DNA from: Pseudomonas helleri
GTDB lineage: Bacteria; Pseudomonadota; Gammaproteobacteria; Pseudomonadales; Pseudomonadaceae
Assembly: GCF_009600315.1 (NCBI RefSeq)
Contig: NZ_WIWC01000017.1
Coordinates: 1-64,000 of the forward strand
DNA: 64,000 bases
Reading direction: 5' to 3'
Part shown: positions 17,619 through 29,151 of the stretch, one piece after another
How positions within the stretch are numbered: the stretch's first letter is position 1
Layout: every line of letters starts with the position of its first letter
The notes under the pieces: model-generated
Told to the model about the DNA's origin: nothing
Database searches by the model: none
Seen by the model: only the letters and a program-made list of their open reading frames with translations
Program-made: the position numbers and the translations under genes

Positions 17619-17900
17619 ATGGCTATGACTAAAGACCAACTGATCGCTGATATCGCTGAAGCTATCGACGCGCCGAAAACTACCGCGCGTAACGCTCTGG
17701 ACCAACTGGCTCAGATCGTTGCTGATCAATTGGAAAATGGCGGCGAAATCACTCTGCCAGGTATTGGCAAACTGAAAGTGACCGAGCGTCCTGCCCGTAC
17801 TGGCCGTAACCCTTCGACTGGCGCTGCCATCGAAATCGCTGCCAAAAAAGTTATCAAGCTCGTTGTGGCCAAAGGCCTGACTGACGCTGTTAACAAGTAA
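17619..17900 (+). CDS. hupN: HU family DNA-binding protein HupN
   Basis: 93 residues with the complete HU/IHF fold: helical dimerisation body, then the beta-arm region ITLPGIGKLKVTERPARTGRNPSTG in which the conserved RNP at the arm tip intercalates DNA. P. putida has three HU genes (hupA, hupB, hupN); the location beside yejK, rlmF and valS matches hupN. Ribosome site GGGAAGGA lies eight bases upstream of ATG 17619. A strong terminator follows at once, so it is monocistronic. Confidence 0.92.
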   Translation: MAMTKDQLIADIAEAIDAPKTTARNALDQLAQIVADQLENGGEITLPGIGKLKVTERPARTGRNPSTGAAIEIAAKKVIKLVVAKGLTDAVNK

Positions 17901-17910
17901 GACCGATGTA

Positions 17911-17951
17911 AAAAAGCCGCGTTTCGGATCGCTCCGAAGCGCGGCTTTTTT
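17911..17951 (+). terminator. Rho-independent terminator of hupN
   Basis: A-rich leader, AGCCGCG-TTTCGG stem pairing with CCGAAGCGCGGCT, then six Ts. It begins 11 bases after the hupN stop. Confidence 0.9.
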
Positions 17952-17966
17952 ATGCCCGCTGTTCCC

Positions 17967-18114
17967 GTAGCAGCTGCCGTAGGAACGAGGCTGCGTCCGG
18001 CGGCGAAGCCGTCGTAAATTCGGAATTCTCGGTTTTCCTGAAAAACCGGTGGCACCTTAATCTACGACGGCTTCGCCGCCGGACGCAGCCTCGCGCAGCT
18101 CGTCAGCTGCTACG
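17967..18114. repeat. REPIN between hupN and rlmF
   Basis: Left arm starts GTAGCAGCTGCCGTAGGAAC and right arm ends GTCAGCTGCTAC; both carry the inner GACGGCTTCGCCGCCGGA block in opposite orientation. It separates convergent hupN and rlmF. Confidence 0.88.
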
Positions 18115-18135
18115 AGGGTTTAGGCATTCAAACTG

Positions 18136-19152
18136 TTACTTCCAGTTCTTCTCGCGCCACTGCTGTTGCTGTTCTTTGTCGTGGAATGTCCAGGCCACAA
18201 AGCGGCTTTGCTTGTTGCCCTGTGACATGTCGACCACTTGGCTTTCGCGCACGCCGGCTTTTTTCAGTGCCGTCTGGATCGCCGGCAAGTTGGACGCCTT
18301 GGACACCAATACGCTAAACCACAGCACCTGACGGCCCACTTGCACGCTTTCGCGAATCAGTTGGGTCACAAAGCGCTGCTCGCCACCTTCGCACCACAAC
18401 TCCGCCGCTTGACCGCCAAAGTTCAGAACGGGCAGTTTGCGCTTGGGATCAGCCTTGCCCAGTGCGCGCCATTTACGCTCGCTGCCGCGCGTCGCTTCAT
18501 CGATGGAGGCATGAAACGGCGGGTTGCACATGCTCAGGTCAAAACGCTCAGCGCTGTCCAGAACATCCAGCAGGATCTTTTTCGGATCGGGTTGCAGGCG
18601 CAGGCTGATGGCTTTGTTCAAGCCGTTGGACTGCACGATCGCCTTGGCCGCTTTAACCGCAGTAGGGTCAACTTCGGTGCCCAGGAACTGCCAGCGGTAT
18701 TCGCTGTGGCCAATCAGAGGGTACACGCAGTTTGCACCCATGCCGATGTCCAGTACGCGCACGCTCGGGCCACGCGGGATGACGCCATCGTTCATGGTGG
18801 CCAGCAGATCGGCCAGAAAGTGCACGTAGTCAGCGCGACCGGGCACAGGCGGGCACAGGTAGTCGGCCGGAATGTCCCAGTGGGCGATACCGTAGAACGC
18901 CTTGAGCAGCGCGCGGTTGAATACGCGCACGGCGTCCGGGTTGGCGAAGTCGATGCTTTCCTTGCCGTACGGATTGATGATGACGAACTCTGCCAGCTCA
19001 GGGCAGACCGAAATCAACTGCGGGAAGTCGTAACGGCCCTGATGGCGGTTGCGCGGGTGCAGGCTTGGCTTGACCCGTGGCTCAGCCGGTTTGGCGTCGC
19101 TGGCAGCCTTGGGCTTGTGGCGTGTGGCTTTGGAAGTGCGTGGGGTTGTCAT
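18136..19152 (-). CDS. rlmF: 23S rRNA (adenine1618-N6)-methyltransferase RlmF
   Basis: 338 residues from ATG 19152. A basic N-terminal tail precedes a class I SAM-dependent methyltransferase: [15 protein letters not shown] is the SAM-binding loop and [10 protein letters not shown] contains the NPPF motif typical of adenine N6-methyltransferases. RlmF modifies A1618 of 23S rRNA in E. coli. The N-terminal tail is about 30 residues longer than in E. coli. It lies downstream of valS on the same strand. Confidence 0.93.
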   Translation of the reverse strand: MTTPRTSKATRHKPKAASDAKPAEPRVKPSLHPRNRHQGRYDFPQLISVCPELAEFVIINPYGKESIDFANPDAVRVFNRALLKAFYGIAHWDIPADYLCPPVPGRADYVHFLADLLATMNDGVIPRGPSVRVLDIGMGANCVYPLIGHSEYRWQFLGTEVDPTAVKAAKAIVQSNGLNKAISLRLQPDPKKILLDVLDSAERFDLSMCNPPFHASIDEATRGSERKWRALGKADPKRKLPVLNFGGQAAELWCEGGEQRFVTQLIRESVQVGRQVLWFSVLVSKASNLPAIQTALKKAGVRESQVVDMSQGNKQSRFVAWTFHDKEQQQQWREKNWK

Positions 19153-19175
19153 GTTCAATTCATTCCACAAAAGCA

Positions 19176-19225
19176 ATCGCGGGCAAGTCCTTAGTTCCTT
19201 TCAGAGCTAAGGGCTTGCCCGCGAT
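19176..19225 (-). repeat. Large imperfect palindrome between valS and rlmF
   Basis: ATCGCGGGCAAG pairs with CTTGCCCGCGAT, and CCTTAG with CTAAGG inside it, giving a stem of about 18 pairs with a short loop. GCGGGCAAG palindromes form a separate REP family in Pseudomonas. No T run follows, so it may act as mRNA stabiliser or inefficient terminator. Confidence 0.75.
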
Positions 19226-19241
19226 CAGGTGCGCAGCTTTA

Positions 19242-22088
19242 TTACAGGCTGGAAATCCGCGCGTGCTGTTCGGCCAATTTGCTCAAGGCTTGTTCGGCTT
19301 CGGCCAACTTGGTTCGTTCTTTTTCGATGACTTCAGCCGGAGCTTTGTCAACGAACGCGGCGTTAGAGAGTTTTCCACCTACGCGGGCCACTTCGCCGTT
19401 CAGACGCTGGATTTCCTTGTCCAGACGCGCCAACTCTGCATCTTTGTCGATCAGGCCGGCCATGGGCACCAGCACTTCCATCTCGCCTACCAGTGCGGTA
19501 GCCGACAACGGTGCTTCGGCGCCGTCTTGCAGCACGGTGATCGATTCGAGTTTAGCCAGCTTTTTGAGCAAGGCATCGTTCTCGGTCAGACGGCGCTGAT
19601 CTTCGCTGCTGACGTTTTTCAGGTAGATCTGCAAAGGCTTGCCCGGGCCGATGTTCATTTCGCCACGGATGTTGCGAATACCCAGCATCAGGCCCTTCAG
19701 CCATTCGATATCGTCTTCGGCGGCCTGGTCGATGCGCGCTTCGTTCGGTACTGGCCACGGTTGCAGCATGATGGTCTTGCCTTCAACGCCGGCCAGCGGC
19801 GCGATGCGCTGCCAGATTTCTTCGGTGATGAACGGCATGAACGGATGGGCCAGACGCAACGCCACTTCCAGCACCCGAACCAGCGTACGGCGAGTGCCGC
19901 GCTGACGCTCAATCGGGGCATTCTCGTCCCACAACACAGGCTTGGACAGTTCCAGGTACCAGTCGCAGTACTGGTTCCAGATGAACTCGTACAAGGCTTG
20001 TGCCGCGAGGTCAAAACGGAACTGGTCGAGGTGACGGGTCACTTCGGCTTCGGTGCGTTGCAACTGCGAGATGATCCAGCGATCGGCCAGCGACAGCTCG
20101 TAAGCTTCGCCGTTTTGACCGCAGTCTTCGCCCTTGTCCAGCACGTAGCGTGCGGCGTTCCAGATCTTGTTGCAGAAGTTGCGATAGCCTTCAACACGGC
20201 CCATGTCGAACTTGATGTCGCGACCGGTGGACGCCAGCGAGCAGAAAGTGAAACGCAGGGCATCGGTGCCGTAACTGGCGATACCGTCAGCGAATTCGTC
20301 GCGGGTCTGCTTCTCGATTTTCTTCAGCAGTTTTGGCTGCATCAGGCCCGTGGTGCGTTTAGCCACCAGGTCTTCGAGTTCAATGCCGTCGATGATGTCC
20401 AGCGGGTCCAGTACGTTGCCTTTGGACTTGGACATCTTCTGGCCCTGACCGTCACGCACCAGACCGTGTACATACACCGTCTTGAACGGAACTTGCGGGG
20501 TGCCGTCTTCGTTTTTCACCAAGTGCATGGTGAGCATGATCATCCGGGCAACCCAGAAGAAAATGATGTCGAAGCCCGTCACCAGCACGTCAGTGGAGTG
20601 GAAGGTTTTCAGCGCGTCGGTTTTTTCCGGCCAACCCAGGGTGGAGAAGGTCCACAGGCCCGAACTGAACCAGGTGTCGAGGACGTCGTTGTCCTGTTGC
20701 AGCGCAACGTCCGGGCCCAGGTTGTTCTTGGCGCGCACTTCGGCTTCATCGCGGCCCACATAGACCTTGCCCGACTCGTCGTACCAGGCCGGAATTCGGT
20801 GGCCCCACCACAGTTGACGGCTGATGCACCAGTCCTGGATGTCGCGCATCCACGAGAAGTACATGTTTTCGTACTGTTTAGGTACAAACGCAATGCGACC
20901 GTCTTCAACGGCAGCAATGGCAGGCTCGGCCAACGGCTTGGTCGACACGTACCACTGGTCGGTCAACCAGGGCTCGATGATAGTGCCCGAGCGATCGCCT
21001 TTTGGCACTTTCAGGGCGTGATCGTCGACGCTGACCAACAGGCCTGCTTCGTCGAAGTCTGCGACGATTTGCTTGCGCGCCTCGAAGCGATCAAGCCCCG
21101 CGTATTTGGCGGGCAAGGTGCCGTCGATGGCGTCGTTCAGCGTGCCGTCGAGGTTGAACACTTGGGCTGCAGGCAGCACTTTGGCGTTCTTGTCGAAGAT
21201 ATTCAGCAAAGGCAGGTTGTGACGCTTGCCGACTTCGTAGTCGTTGAAATCGTGTGCCGGGGTGATTTTCACGCAGCCGGTGCCGAATTCAGGGTCGCAG
21301 TAGTCGTCAGCGATGATCGGGATGCGGCGGCCAACCAGTGGCAACTCGACAAACTTGCCGATCAGGGCTTTATAGCGTTCGTCTTCCGGGTTTACGGCGA
21401 CTGCGGCATCACCGAGCATGGTTTCCGGGCGGGTGGTGGCCACAACCAGATAATCCAGACCCTCGGCGGTTTTCGCGCCGTCGGCCAGTGGGTAGCGCAG
21501 GTTCCACAGGAAACCTTTCTCGTCGTGGTTTTCCACTTCAAGATCGGAGATGGCCGTGTGCAACTTGGTGTCCCAGTTGACCAGACGCTTGCCGCGGTAG
21601 ATCAGGCCGTCTTCGTGCAGGCGCACAAAGGCTTCTTTCACGGCTTCGGACAGACCGTCGTCCATGGTGAAGCGCTCGCGGCTCCAGTCTACAGACGAGC
21701 CGAGGCGACGAATCTGACGGCTGATATTGCCACCGGACTGCTCTTTCCATTCCCAGATCTTGTCGAGGAACTTCTCGCGGCCCAGATCATGACGGTTCAG
21801 ACCCTGAGCTTCGATTTGGCGCTCAACCAGCATCTGGGTGGCGATACCCGCGTGGTCGGTGCCCGGCTGCCACAGGGTGTTGCGACCCTGCATGCGGCGG
21901 AAACGGATCAGGGCGTCCATGATCGCGTTGTTGAAGCCGTGACCCATGTGCAGGCTGCCGGTGACGTTCGGCGGCGGAATCATGATGGTGTACGGGTCGC
22001 CCGCGCCTTGCGGGGCAAAATAATTCTCTTCTTCCCAGGTTTTGTACCAGGAAGTTTCAATGGCGTGCGGCTGGTAGGTCTTATCCAT
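19242..22088 (-). CDS. valS: Valyl-tRNA synthetase ValS
   Basis: 948 residues, normal for bacterial ValRS. The class I signatures are [15 protein letters not shown] near residue 40 (HIGH motif) and [12 protein letters not shown] near residue 555. Between them lies the CP1 editing domain; then an anticodon-binding domain and a C-terminal coiled coil rich in Glu, Lys and Ala that grips tRNA. It charges tRNA-Val and edits threonine. The ATG at 22088 is the natural start. The downstream 90 bases contain a strong palindrome before rlmF. Confidence 0.97.
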   Translation of the reverse strand: MDKTYQPHAIETSWYKTWEEENYFAPQGAGDPYTIMIPPPNVTGSLHMGHGFNNAIMDALIRFRRMQGRNTLWQPGTDHAGIATQMLVERQIEAQGLNRHDLGREKFLDKIWEWKEQSGGNISRQIRRLGSSVDWSRERFTMDDGLSEAVKEAFVRLHEDGLIYRGKRLVNWDTKLHTAISDLEVENHDEKGFLWNLRYPLADGAKTAEGLDYLVVATTRPETMLGDAAVAVNPEDERYKALIGKFVELPLVGRRIPIIADDYCDPEFGTGCVKITPAHDFNDYEVGKRHNLPLLNIFDKNAKVLPAAQVFNLDGTLNDAIDGTLPAKYAGLDRFEARKQIVADFDEAGLLVSVDDHALKVPKGDRSGTIIEPWLTDQWYVSTKPLAEPAIAAVEDGRIAFVPKQYENMYFSWMRDIQDWCISRQLWWGHRIPAWYDESGKVYVGRDEAEVRAKNNLGPDVALQQDNDVLDTWFSSGLWTFSTLGWPEKTDALKTFHSTDVLVTGFDIIFFWVARMIMLTMHLVKNEDGTPQVPFKTVYVHGLVRDGQGQKMSKSKGNVLDPLDIIDGIELEDLVAKRTTGLMQPKLLKKIEKQTRDEFADGIASYGTDALRFTFCSLASTGRDIKFDMGRVEGYRNFCNKIWNAARYVLDKGEDCGQNGEAYELSLADRWIISQLQRTEAEVTRHLDQFRFDLAAQALYEFIWNQYCDWYLELSKPVLWDENAPIERQRGTRRTLVRVLEVALRLAHPFMPFITEEIWQRIAPLAGVEGKTIMLQPWPVPNEARIDQAAEDDIEWLKGLMLGIRNIRGEMNIGPGKPLQIYLKNVSSEDQRRLTENDALLKKLAKLESITVLQDGAEAPLSATALVGEMEVLVPMAGLIDKDAELARLDKEIQRLNGEVARVGGKLSNAAFVDKAPAEVIEKERTKLAEAEQALSKLAEQHARISSL

Positions 22089-22180
22089 GCGCGGCGGGAC
22101 CCTATTGGCATTAATTCAGGAAAGCCGGCAAGTATAGCGGGGCGGGACGCGAAGGGCGAGTTGTACGCGGCCGCGAATGC

Positions 22181-22310
22181 GTAGCAGCTGCCGCAGGCTG
22201 CGTTCGGCGGCGCAGTCGTCGTGAAATCAGGCAATGCAATCCGTCAATTGGTGAGCGTTGTCAGGGTTGCGATCGCTTCGCAATCGGACGCAGCCTTCGG
22301 CAGCTGCTAC
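22181..22310. repeat. REPIN upstream of valS
   Basis: GTAGCAGCTGCCGCAGGCTG at 22181 faces its inverted copy ending GGCAGCTGCTAC at 22310. It fills most of the 232-base gap between valS and the small gene upstream, which are in the same orientation. Confidence 0.88.
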
Positions 22311-22320
22311 GAAAAACCGC

Positions 22321-22695
22321 TCAGCTTTGGTGCTGCGCGAGCAACCGTTCCATGTGCGCTTCAAGGCGGCGTTTGATTTCGGTTTCGATGTGCGGCGTGA
22401 AATCGTTGATCACGTCCTGCATGATCGACTCGGCCGCCGTGCGCAGCTCGTTGTCCAGATGAACGAGCAGGGCGTCCGGCTGTTTTTGCGGCTTGGGCGC
22501 CGGTGCAATACCGTCCAGCGGTATCTGGCTCTCGTCGTCGATGGCTTCAGACAGCAAGGGGATCTGCGCCCCTTCAACGCCCACCATGTCGGTCAGCAAC
22601 GGCGGTTGCAGGCCGTCATCGCCCAGCAGTTGGCGAATGGATTCAAGGTCGTCGAGCAGGTGTGCAGCTTTTTGCGGTGAATTGGAGGTGTCCAT
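22321..22695 (-). CDS. Small conserved protein encoded next to holC (PA3833-type)
   Basis: 124 residues starting at ATG 22695, seven bases after the holC stop. The sequence is acidic with a proline- and leucine-rich middle (DGLQPPLLTDMVG, SQIPLDGIAP) and a helical C-terminus. No catalytic motif, signal peptide or membrane segment. The holC-this gene-valS order is as in P. aeruginosa (PA3832-PA3833-PA3834), where its function is unassigned. Close linkage to holC suggests co-expression with the polymerase clamp-loader subunit, but this is inference. Confidence 0.8.
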   Translation of the reverse strand: MDTSNSPQKAAHLLDDLESIRQLLGDDGLQPPLLTDMVGVEGAQIPLLSEAIDDESQIPLDGIAPAPKPQKQPDALLVHLDNELRTAAESIMQDVINDFTPHIETEIKRRLEAHMERLLAQHQS

Positions 22696-22702
22696 CGTGT
22701 GC

Positions 22703-23143
22703 TCAGAGTCGTTGCAGCTTGTGGTCTTGCAGAGGATAGCCCTGTTCGCGATAGAAGCGAAAACTCTCCCTTGCCGCCAGTCGCACGACAGGGTCTTCGA
22801 CCACGACTTCGGCCACACGGGCAAAGCGGTTGAAGAATTCAGGGACTTTAAGGTCCAGGTTGATCAATAAATCCTGATGGCTGGCGGGTGCATCACCCAG
22901 GCCCATAACGATCACGCCATCCGGATCATCTTCGAGGTTGCTGTGGGGCACAAAGCTCTCGCCCTTGAAGCGCCACAAGCGATCATCCAGATCCTGACGT
23001 TGCGCAGCATCGCTACAGTGCAGGTAGACCCGATGCCCGAGACGCCAGGCTTTCTCGGTCAGCTTGCTGGCAAAATCCAGTCGCGCCGACGTGTCTGCGC
23101 TCGGAAGAATATAAAAGTCGATTTTGGTTGTTTCAGTGGTCAT
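22703..23143 (-). CDS. holC: DNA polymerase III subunit chi (HolC)
   Basis: 146 residues with the chi fold: KIDFYILPS near the N-terminus, LTEKAWRLGHRVYLHCSD and the LDDRLWRFKGESFVPH segment that contacts psi or SSB. Chi links the clamp loader to single-strand binding protein at the replication fork. pepA lies upstream on the same strand with a strong hairpin in the 59-base gap. Confidence 0.92.
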   Translation of the reverse strand: MTTETTKIDFYILPSADTSARLDFASKLTEKAWRLGHRVYLHCSDAAQRQDLDDRLWRFKGESFVPHSNLEDDPDGVIVMGLGDAPASHQDLLINLDLKVPEFFNRFARVAEVVVEDPVVRLAARESFRFYREQGYPLQDHKLQRL

Positions 23144-23160
23144 TGCGATTCCTGAACCGA

Positions 23161-23188
23161 GGCTGCGCGGCCATCAAGCCGCGCAGCC
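23161..23188 (-). terminator. Strong hairpin between pepA and holC
   Basis: GGCTGCGCGGC and GCCGCGCAGCC form a perfect 11-pair stem with a six-base loop, but no clear T run follows in the minus direction. It may be a partial terminator or a stabiliser of the pepA transcript. Confidence 0.55.
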
Positions 23189-23202
23189 TTCGATTGTCAG
23201 CG

Positions 23203-25011
<1,809 letters not shown>

Positions 25012-26130
25012 TTGATCGTCTTCCGTTATCTATCCCGCGAAGTCATGGTTACCTTGAGTGCAGTCAGTGCTGTACTGCTGGTCATCATCATGAGTGGTCG
25101 CTTCATTAAATACCTGGCTCAGGCTGCTTCCGGCGCGCTCGATCCTGGCTCGTTGTTCCTGATCATGGGGTTCCGACTGCCGGGTTTCATGCAACTGATC
25201 CTGCCGCTGGGCCTGTTTTTGGGTATTTTGCTGGCGTATGGCCGGTTGTACCTTGAAAGCGAGATGACCGTTTTGTCGGCCACCGGCATGAGCCAGCAGC
25301 GTTTGCTGGGCATGACGTTGGTGCCTGCAGCGTTTGTTGCGCTGGTAGTGGCATGGCTGAGCCTGAGTCTGGCCCCGCAAGGTGCCAATCAGTTTCAGTT
25401 ACTGCTTAACAAGCAAGATGCGCTGACTGAGTTCGATACGCTGGAGCCGGGGCGTTTTCAGTCCCTGAGTGACGGTTCGCGAGTGACTTACACCGAAGAG
25501 CTGACCAACGACCGTACCAATCTGTCCGGCGTGTTCATCTCTCAGAAAAATCTCGGTCAGGATGCCAAGGACCGTGGCATTTCGGTGCTGGTGGCTGAAA
25601 AAGGCCGTCAGGAAGTGCGTCCGGACGGCAGTCGCTGGCTGGTGCTGGACAACGGTTACCGCTATGACGGGCAGCCGGGGCTGGCCGATTATCGCGCCAT
25701 TCAATACGACACCTACGGTGTGTTGCTGCCCAAGCCGGACGTCAGTGATGAAGTGACTGACCGCGATGCGATTCCGACCCTGGACCTGATCGGCAATCCC
25801 GAGCCGCGCGCCATAGCCGAATTGCAGTGGCGTATATCCTTGCCGTTGCTGGTGTTTGTCGTGACCTTGATCGCGGTGCCGCTGTCGCGGGTGAACCCAC
25901 GACAGGGTCGATTCCTTAAACTTTTGCCAGCCATCCTGTTGTATATGGGTTACCTGACCATGCTGATTTCGGCGCGTGGCGCCCTTGAAAAAGGCAAGTT
26001 ATCACCGGTGCTGGGCTTGTGGTGGGTGCATATTCTGTTCCTGGCAATTGGTCTGGGGCTGTTGTATTGGGAGCCGTTACGCTTGAAGTTGGCGAGTCGT
26101 CGTAGCGTGAAGGAGATGGCCCGTGGTTAA
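25012..26130 (+). CDS. lptF: Lipopolysaccharide export permease LptF
   Basis: 372 residues from TTG 25012, chosen for the GGAG eight bases upstream and because the protein then begins LIVFRYLSREVM as in homologues. It has three membrane helices at each end enclosing a large periplasmic beta-jellyroll domain, the layout of LptF/LptG. With LptG and the LptB ATPase (not in the window) it extracts LPS from the inner membrane and passes it to LptC. It overlaps lptG by eight bases. Confidence 0.95.
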   Translation: MIVFRYLSREVMVTLSAVSAVLLVIIMSGRFIKYLAQAASGALDPGSLFLIMGFRLPGFMQLILPLGLFLGILLAYGRLYLESEMTVLSATGMSQQRLLGMTLVPAAFVALVVAWLSLSLAPQGANQFQLLLNKQDALTEFDTLEPGRFQSLSDGSRVTYTEELTNDRTNLSGVFISQKNLGQDAKDRGISVLVAEKGRQEVRPDGSRWLVLDNGYRYDGQPGLADYRAIQYDTYGVLLPKPDVSDEVTDRDAIPTLDLIGNPEPRAIAELQWRISLPLLVFVVTLIAVPLSRVNPRQGRFLKLLPAILLYMGYLTMLISARGALEKGKLSPVLGLWWVHILFLAIGLGLLYWEPLRLKLASRRSVKEMARG

Positions 26131-27184
26131 GCTCGATCGCTACATTGGTAAAAGTGTGTTGTTGGCGATCCTGGCGGTACTGGGGATTATTTTGGGGCTG
26201 GCCACGCTGTTTGCGTTCATCGACGAAATGGGCAGCGTCAGTGACACGTACACCGTCATGGATGTCCTGAGTTTTGTTCTGCTCACGGCGCCGCGCCGCA
26301 TGTACGACATGCTGCCGATGGCAGCCTTGATCGGCTGCCTGATCGGTTTGGGTAGCCTGGCGAGCAACAGTGAATTGACCATCATGCGGGCGGCCGGGGT
26401 TTCCATCGGTCGCATCGTTTGGGCGGTCATGAAGCCGATGCTGGTGCTGATGGTGGCCGGTCTGTTGATCGGTGAGTATGTCGCACCGGCTACCGAAACC
26501 ATGGCGCAGGCCAACCGCGCTCTGGCGCAGGGCGGCGGTGATGCGCAAAGCTCCAAACATGGTTTGTGGCACCGCCAGGGCGATGAGTTCATCCATATCA
26601 ACGCGGTACAACCCAATGGTGTCCTGCTGGGTGTCACTCGCTATCGCTTTGATAAAGAGCGTCACATGCTGTCGTCCAGCTTCGCCAAAAGAGCGCAGTT
26701 CGATCAGGATCACTGGCAGTTGACCGACGTTGCCACCACGGTTTTCCATGATCGCAGCACGGAAGTCGTCAAGGTTCCCGCAGAGCGTTGGGATGTACTG
26801 CTGAGCCCGCAGTTGCTCAATACCGTGGTCATGGCGCCTGACGCCCTGTCCATTAGCGGCCTGTGGAGCTATATCCACTACCTCAAGGATCAAGGCCTGA
26901 ACAACGGTCGTTACTGGCTGGCATTCTGGGTCAAGGTGTTGCAACCCTTGGTCACGGCTGCACTGGTGTTGATGGCGATCTCGTTTATTTTCGGCCCGCT
27001 GCGCTCCGTCACACTGGGCCAGCGAGTATTTACCGGGGTGCTGGTCGGTTTTGCGTTCAAGATCGCACAGGACTTGCTGGGCCCCTCCAGTCTGGTGTTT
27101 GGTTTCTCGCCATTGTTTGCAGTGCTGCTACCGGCCGCTATCTGCGCCTTGGCGGGGCTGTGGCTGTTGCGTCGAGCGGGTTGA
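26123..27184 (+). CDS. lptG: Lipopolysaccharide export permease LptG
   Basis: 353 residues from GTG 26123 inside the end of lptF. The same 3-helix, periplasmic beta domain, 3-helix layout is visible. It forms the LptF-LptG heterodimer with LptB2, the engine of the Lpt bridge. The overlap implies translational coupling and equal stoichiometry. A terminator follows at 27206. Confidence 0.95.
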   Translation: MVKLDRYIGKSVLLAILAVLGIILGLATLFAFIDEMGSVSDTYTVMDVLSFVLLTAPRRMYDMLPMAALIGCLIGLGSLASNSELTIMRAAGVSIGRIVWAVMKPMLVLMVAGLLIGEYVAPATETMAQANRALAQGGGDAQSSKHGLWHRQGDEFIHINAVQPNGVLLGVTRYRFDKERHMLSSSFAKRAQFDQDHWQLTDVATTVFHDRSTEVVKVPAERWDVLLSPQLLNTVVMAPDALSISGLWSYIHYLKDQGLNNGRYWLAFWVKVLQPLVTAALVLMAISFIFGPLRSVTLGQRVFTGVLVGFAFKIAQDLLGPSSLVFGFSPLFAVLLPAAICALAGLWLLRRAG

Positions 27185-27205
27185 TGCGCCGTAATTGAGC
27201 CACTC

Positions 27206-27237
27206 AAAAGCCTCTATCTCACGGTAGGGGCTTTTTT
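27206..27237 (+). terminator. Terminator after lptFG
   Basis: AAAAGCCTCTA pairs with TAGGGGC and is followed by six Ts. It lies 21 bases after the lptG stop and separates lptFG from lepA. Confidence 0.85.
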
Positions 27238-27261
27238 GTCGGTGTCGGTTGGCCAGTGAAC

Positions 27262-27291
27262 GTGACGCTTGGCGCGATCATCAGGTACAAT
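27262..27291 (+). promoter_or_regulatory. Probable sigma-70 promoter of lepA
   Basis: GTGACG (27262-27267), an 18-base spacer and TACAAT (27286-27291) resemble the sigma-70 consensus. It would start transcription about 50 bases before lepA. The -35 hexamer is a moderate match. Confidence 0.5.
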
Positions 27292-27346
27292 TCCCGGCTA
27301 TTTTTCGGCGGGCAGTCTGCCTGCGACTTTTTTTGAGTGTTGACCC

Positions 27347-29146
27347 GTGAGTGATTTGAGTCATATCCGCAATTTCTCCATCATCGCCCACATTGACCAT
27401 GGCAAGTCGACGCTGGCCGATCGTTTCATCCAGATGTGTGGCGGGCTGAGTGCCCGTGAAATGGAAGCCCAGGTGCTGGACTCCATGGACCTCGAGCGTG
27501 AGCGCGGGATCACCATCAAAGCCCACAGCGTTACCTTGTATTACACGGCCAAAGACGGCATTACCTACCAGTTGAACTTCATCGATACCCCGGGCCACGT
27601 TGACTTCACTTACGAAGTCAGCCGGTCGCTGGCGGCGTGTGAAGGTGCGTTGCTGGTGGTGGATGCGGGGCAGGGCGTTGAAGCCCAGTCCGTAGCCAAC
27701 TGCTACACCGCTATCGAGCAGGGCCTTGAGGTCATGCCGGTACTGAACAAGATCGACCTGCCGCAGGCCGATCCTGATCGTGTAAAAGACGAAATCGAAA
27801 AAATCATCGGCATCGATGCCACTGATGCCGTGACGTGCAGTGCCAAAACCGGCCTTGGCGTCGACGAAGTGCTCGAACGTCTGGTACACACCATCCCGGC
27901 CCCGACCGGCAACTACGAAGATCCGCTGCAAGCGTTGATCATCGATTCCTGGTTCGATAACTACCTGGGCGTTGTGTCTCTGGTTCGCGTGCGCCACGGC
28001 CGCGTGAAAAAGGGCGACAAGATTCTGGTCAAATCCACCGGCAAGGTGCATCTGGTCGACAGCGTGGGTGTTTTCAACCCCAAGCACACAGCGACCGTTG
28101 ACCTCAAAGCCGGTGAAGTGGGCTTTATCATTGCGGGCATCAAGGACATTCACGGCGCGCCAGTGGGCGACACCCTGACCTTGAGCAGCACCCCTGATGT
28201 TGACGTTCTGCCGGGCTTTAAACGCATTCAGCCGCAGGTGTATGCCGGTCTGTTCCCGGTCAGCTCCGACGACTTCGAAGATTTCCGTGAAGCGCTGCAA
28301 AAGCTCACGCTGAACGATTCGTCGCTGCAATACACCCCGGAAAGCTCCGACGCACTGGGCTTCGGCTTCCGCTGCGGGTTCCTGGGCATGCTGCACATGG
28401 AGATCATTCAGGAGCGCCTTGAGCGCGAGTACGACCTGGACCTGATCACCACCGCACCGACCGTTATTTTTGAGCTGTTGCTCAAATCCGGCGAAACGAT
28501 TTACGTGGATAACCCGTCCAAGCTTCCGGATGTGTCGTCCATTGAAGACATTCGCGAGCCGATCGTGCGCGCCAATATTCTTGTGCCTCAAGAGCACTTG
28601 GGTAACGTCATTACCCTGTGTATTGAGAAGCGCGGTGTTCAGCACGACATGCTGTTCCTCGGCACGCAAGTGCAAGTGACTTACGATTTGCCGATGAACG
28701 AAGTGGTTCTGGACTTCTTTGACCGTCTCAAATCCACCAGTCGCGGCTATGCTTCGCTGGATTACCACTTCGACCGTTATCAGTCGGCGAATCTGGTCAA
28801 GCTCGATGTATTGATCAACGGCGAGAAAGTTGACGCCCTGGCACTGATCGTTCACCGCGACAACGCTCATTACAAAGGGCGCGCGCTGACCGAGAAAATG
28901 AAAGAGCTGATTCCGCGTCAGATGTTCGATGTAGCAATTCAGGCTGCAATTGGTGGCCAAATCATTGCGCGCTCGTCTGTTAAAGCGCTCAGAAAAAACG
29001 TACTGGCCAAATGCTACGGTGGTGACGTTAGCCGTAAGCGCAAGCTGTTGGAAAAGCAGAAAGCCGGTAAAAAACGCATGAAGCAAGTGGGTAACGTGGA
29101 GATTCCACAAGAAGCCTTCCTTGCAGTGCTCAGGTTGGATAGCTAG
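27347..29146 (+). CDS. lepA: Elongation factor 4 (LepA)
   Basis: 599 residues, standard. GTPase motifs [10 protein letters not shown] (G1), DTPGHVDF (G3) and NKIDLP (G4) are intact; then beta-barrel domain II, EF-G-like domains III and V, and the unique C-terminal domain ending in [20 protein letters not shown]. LepA binds ribosomes and can back-translocate or assist in 30S assembly. GTG start at 27347. It is followed after five bases by lepB. In P. aeruginosa this gene lies directly after mucD; here lptG is upstream. Confidence 0.97.
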   Translation: MSDLSHIRNFSIIAHIDHGKSTLADRFIQMCGGLSAREMEAQVLDSMDLERERGITIKAHSVTLYYTAKDGITYQLNFIDTPGHVDFTYEVSRSLAACEGALLVVDAGQGVEAQSVANCYTAIEQGLEVMPVLNKIDLPQADPDRVKDEIEKIIGIDATDAVTCSAKTGLGVDEVLERLVHTIPAPTGNYEDPLQALIIDSWFDNYLGVVSLVRVRHGRVKKGDKILVKSTGKVHLVDSVGVFNPKHTATVDLKAGEVGFIIAGIKDIHGAPVGDTLTLSSTPDVDVLPGFKRIQPQVYAGLFPVSSDDFEDFREALQKLTLNDSSLQYTPESSDALGFGFRCGFLGMLHMEIIQERLEREYDLDLITTAPTVIFELLLKSGETIYVDNPSKLPDVSSIEDIREPIVRANILVPQEHLGNVITLCIEKRGVQHDMLFLGTQVQVTYDLPMNEVVLDFFDRLKSTSRGYASLDYHFDRYQSANLVKLDVLINGEKVDALALIVHRDNAHYKGRALTEKMKELIPRQMFDVAIQAAIGGQIIARSSVKALRKNVLAKCYGGDVSRKRKLLEKQKAGKKRMKQVGNVEIPQEAFLAVLRLDS

Positions 29147-29151
29147 GTCCT

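Noticed and set aside
19077..22184. A 1035-codon open frame on the plus strand
   Set aside because: It is antisense to valS over nearly its whole length. Synonymous-codon bias of a GC-rich gene leaves the opposite strand open; no homology is visible in the translation.
27281..29110. A 609-codon open frame on the minus strand
   Set aside because: Antisense shadow of lepA.
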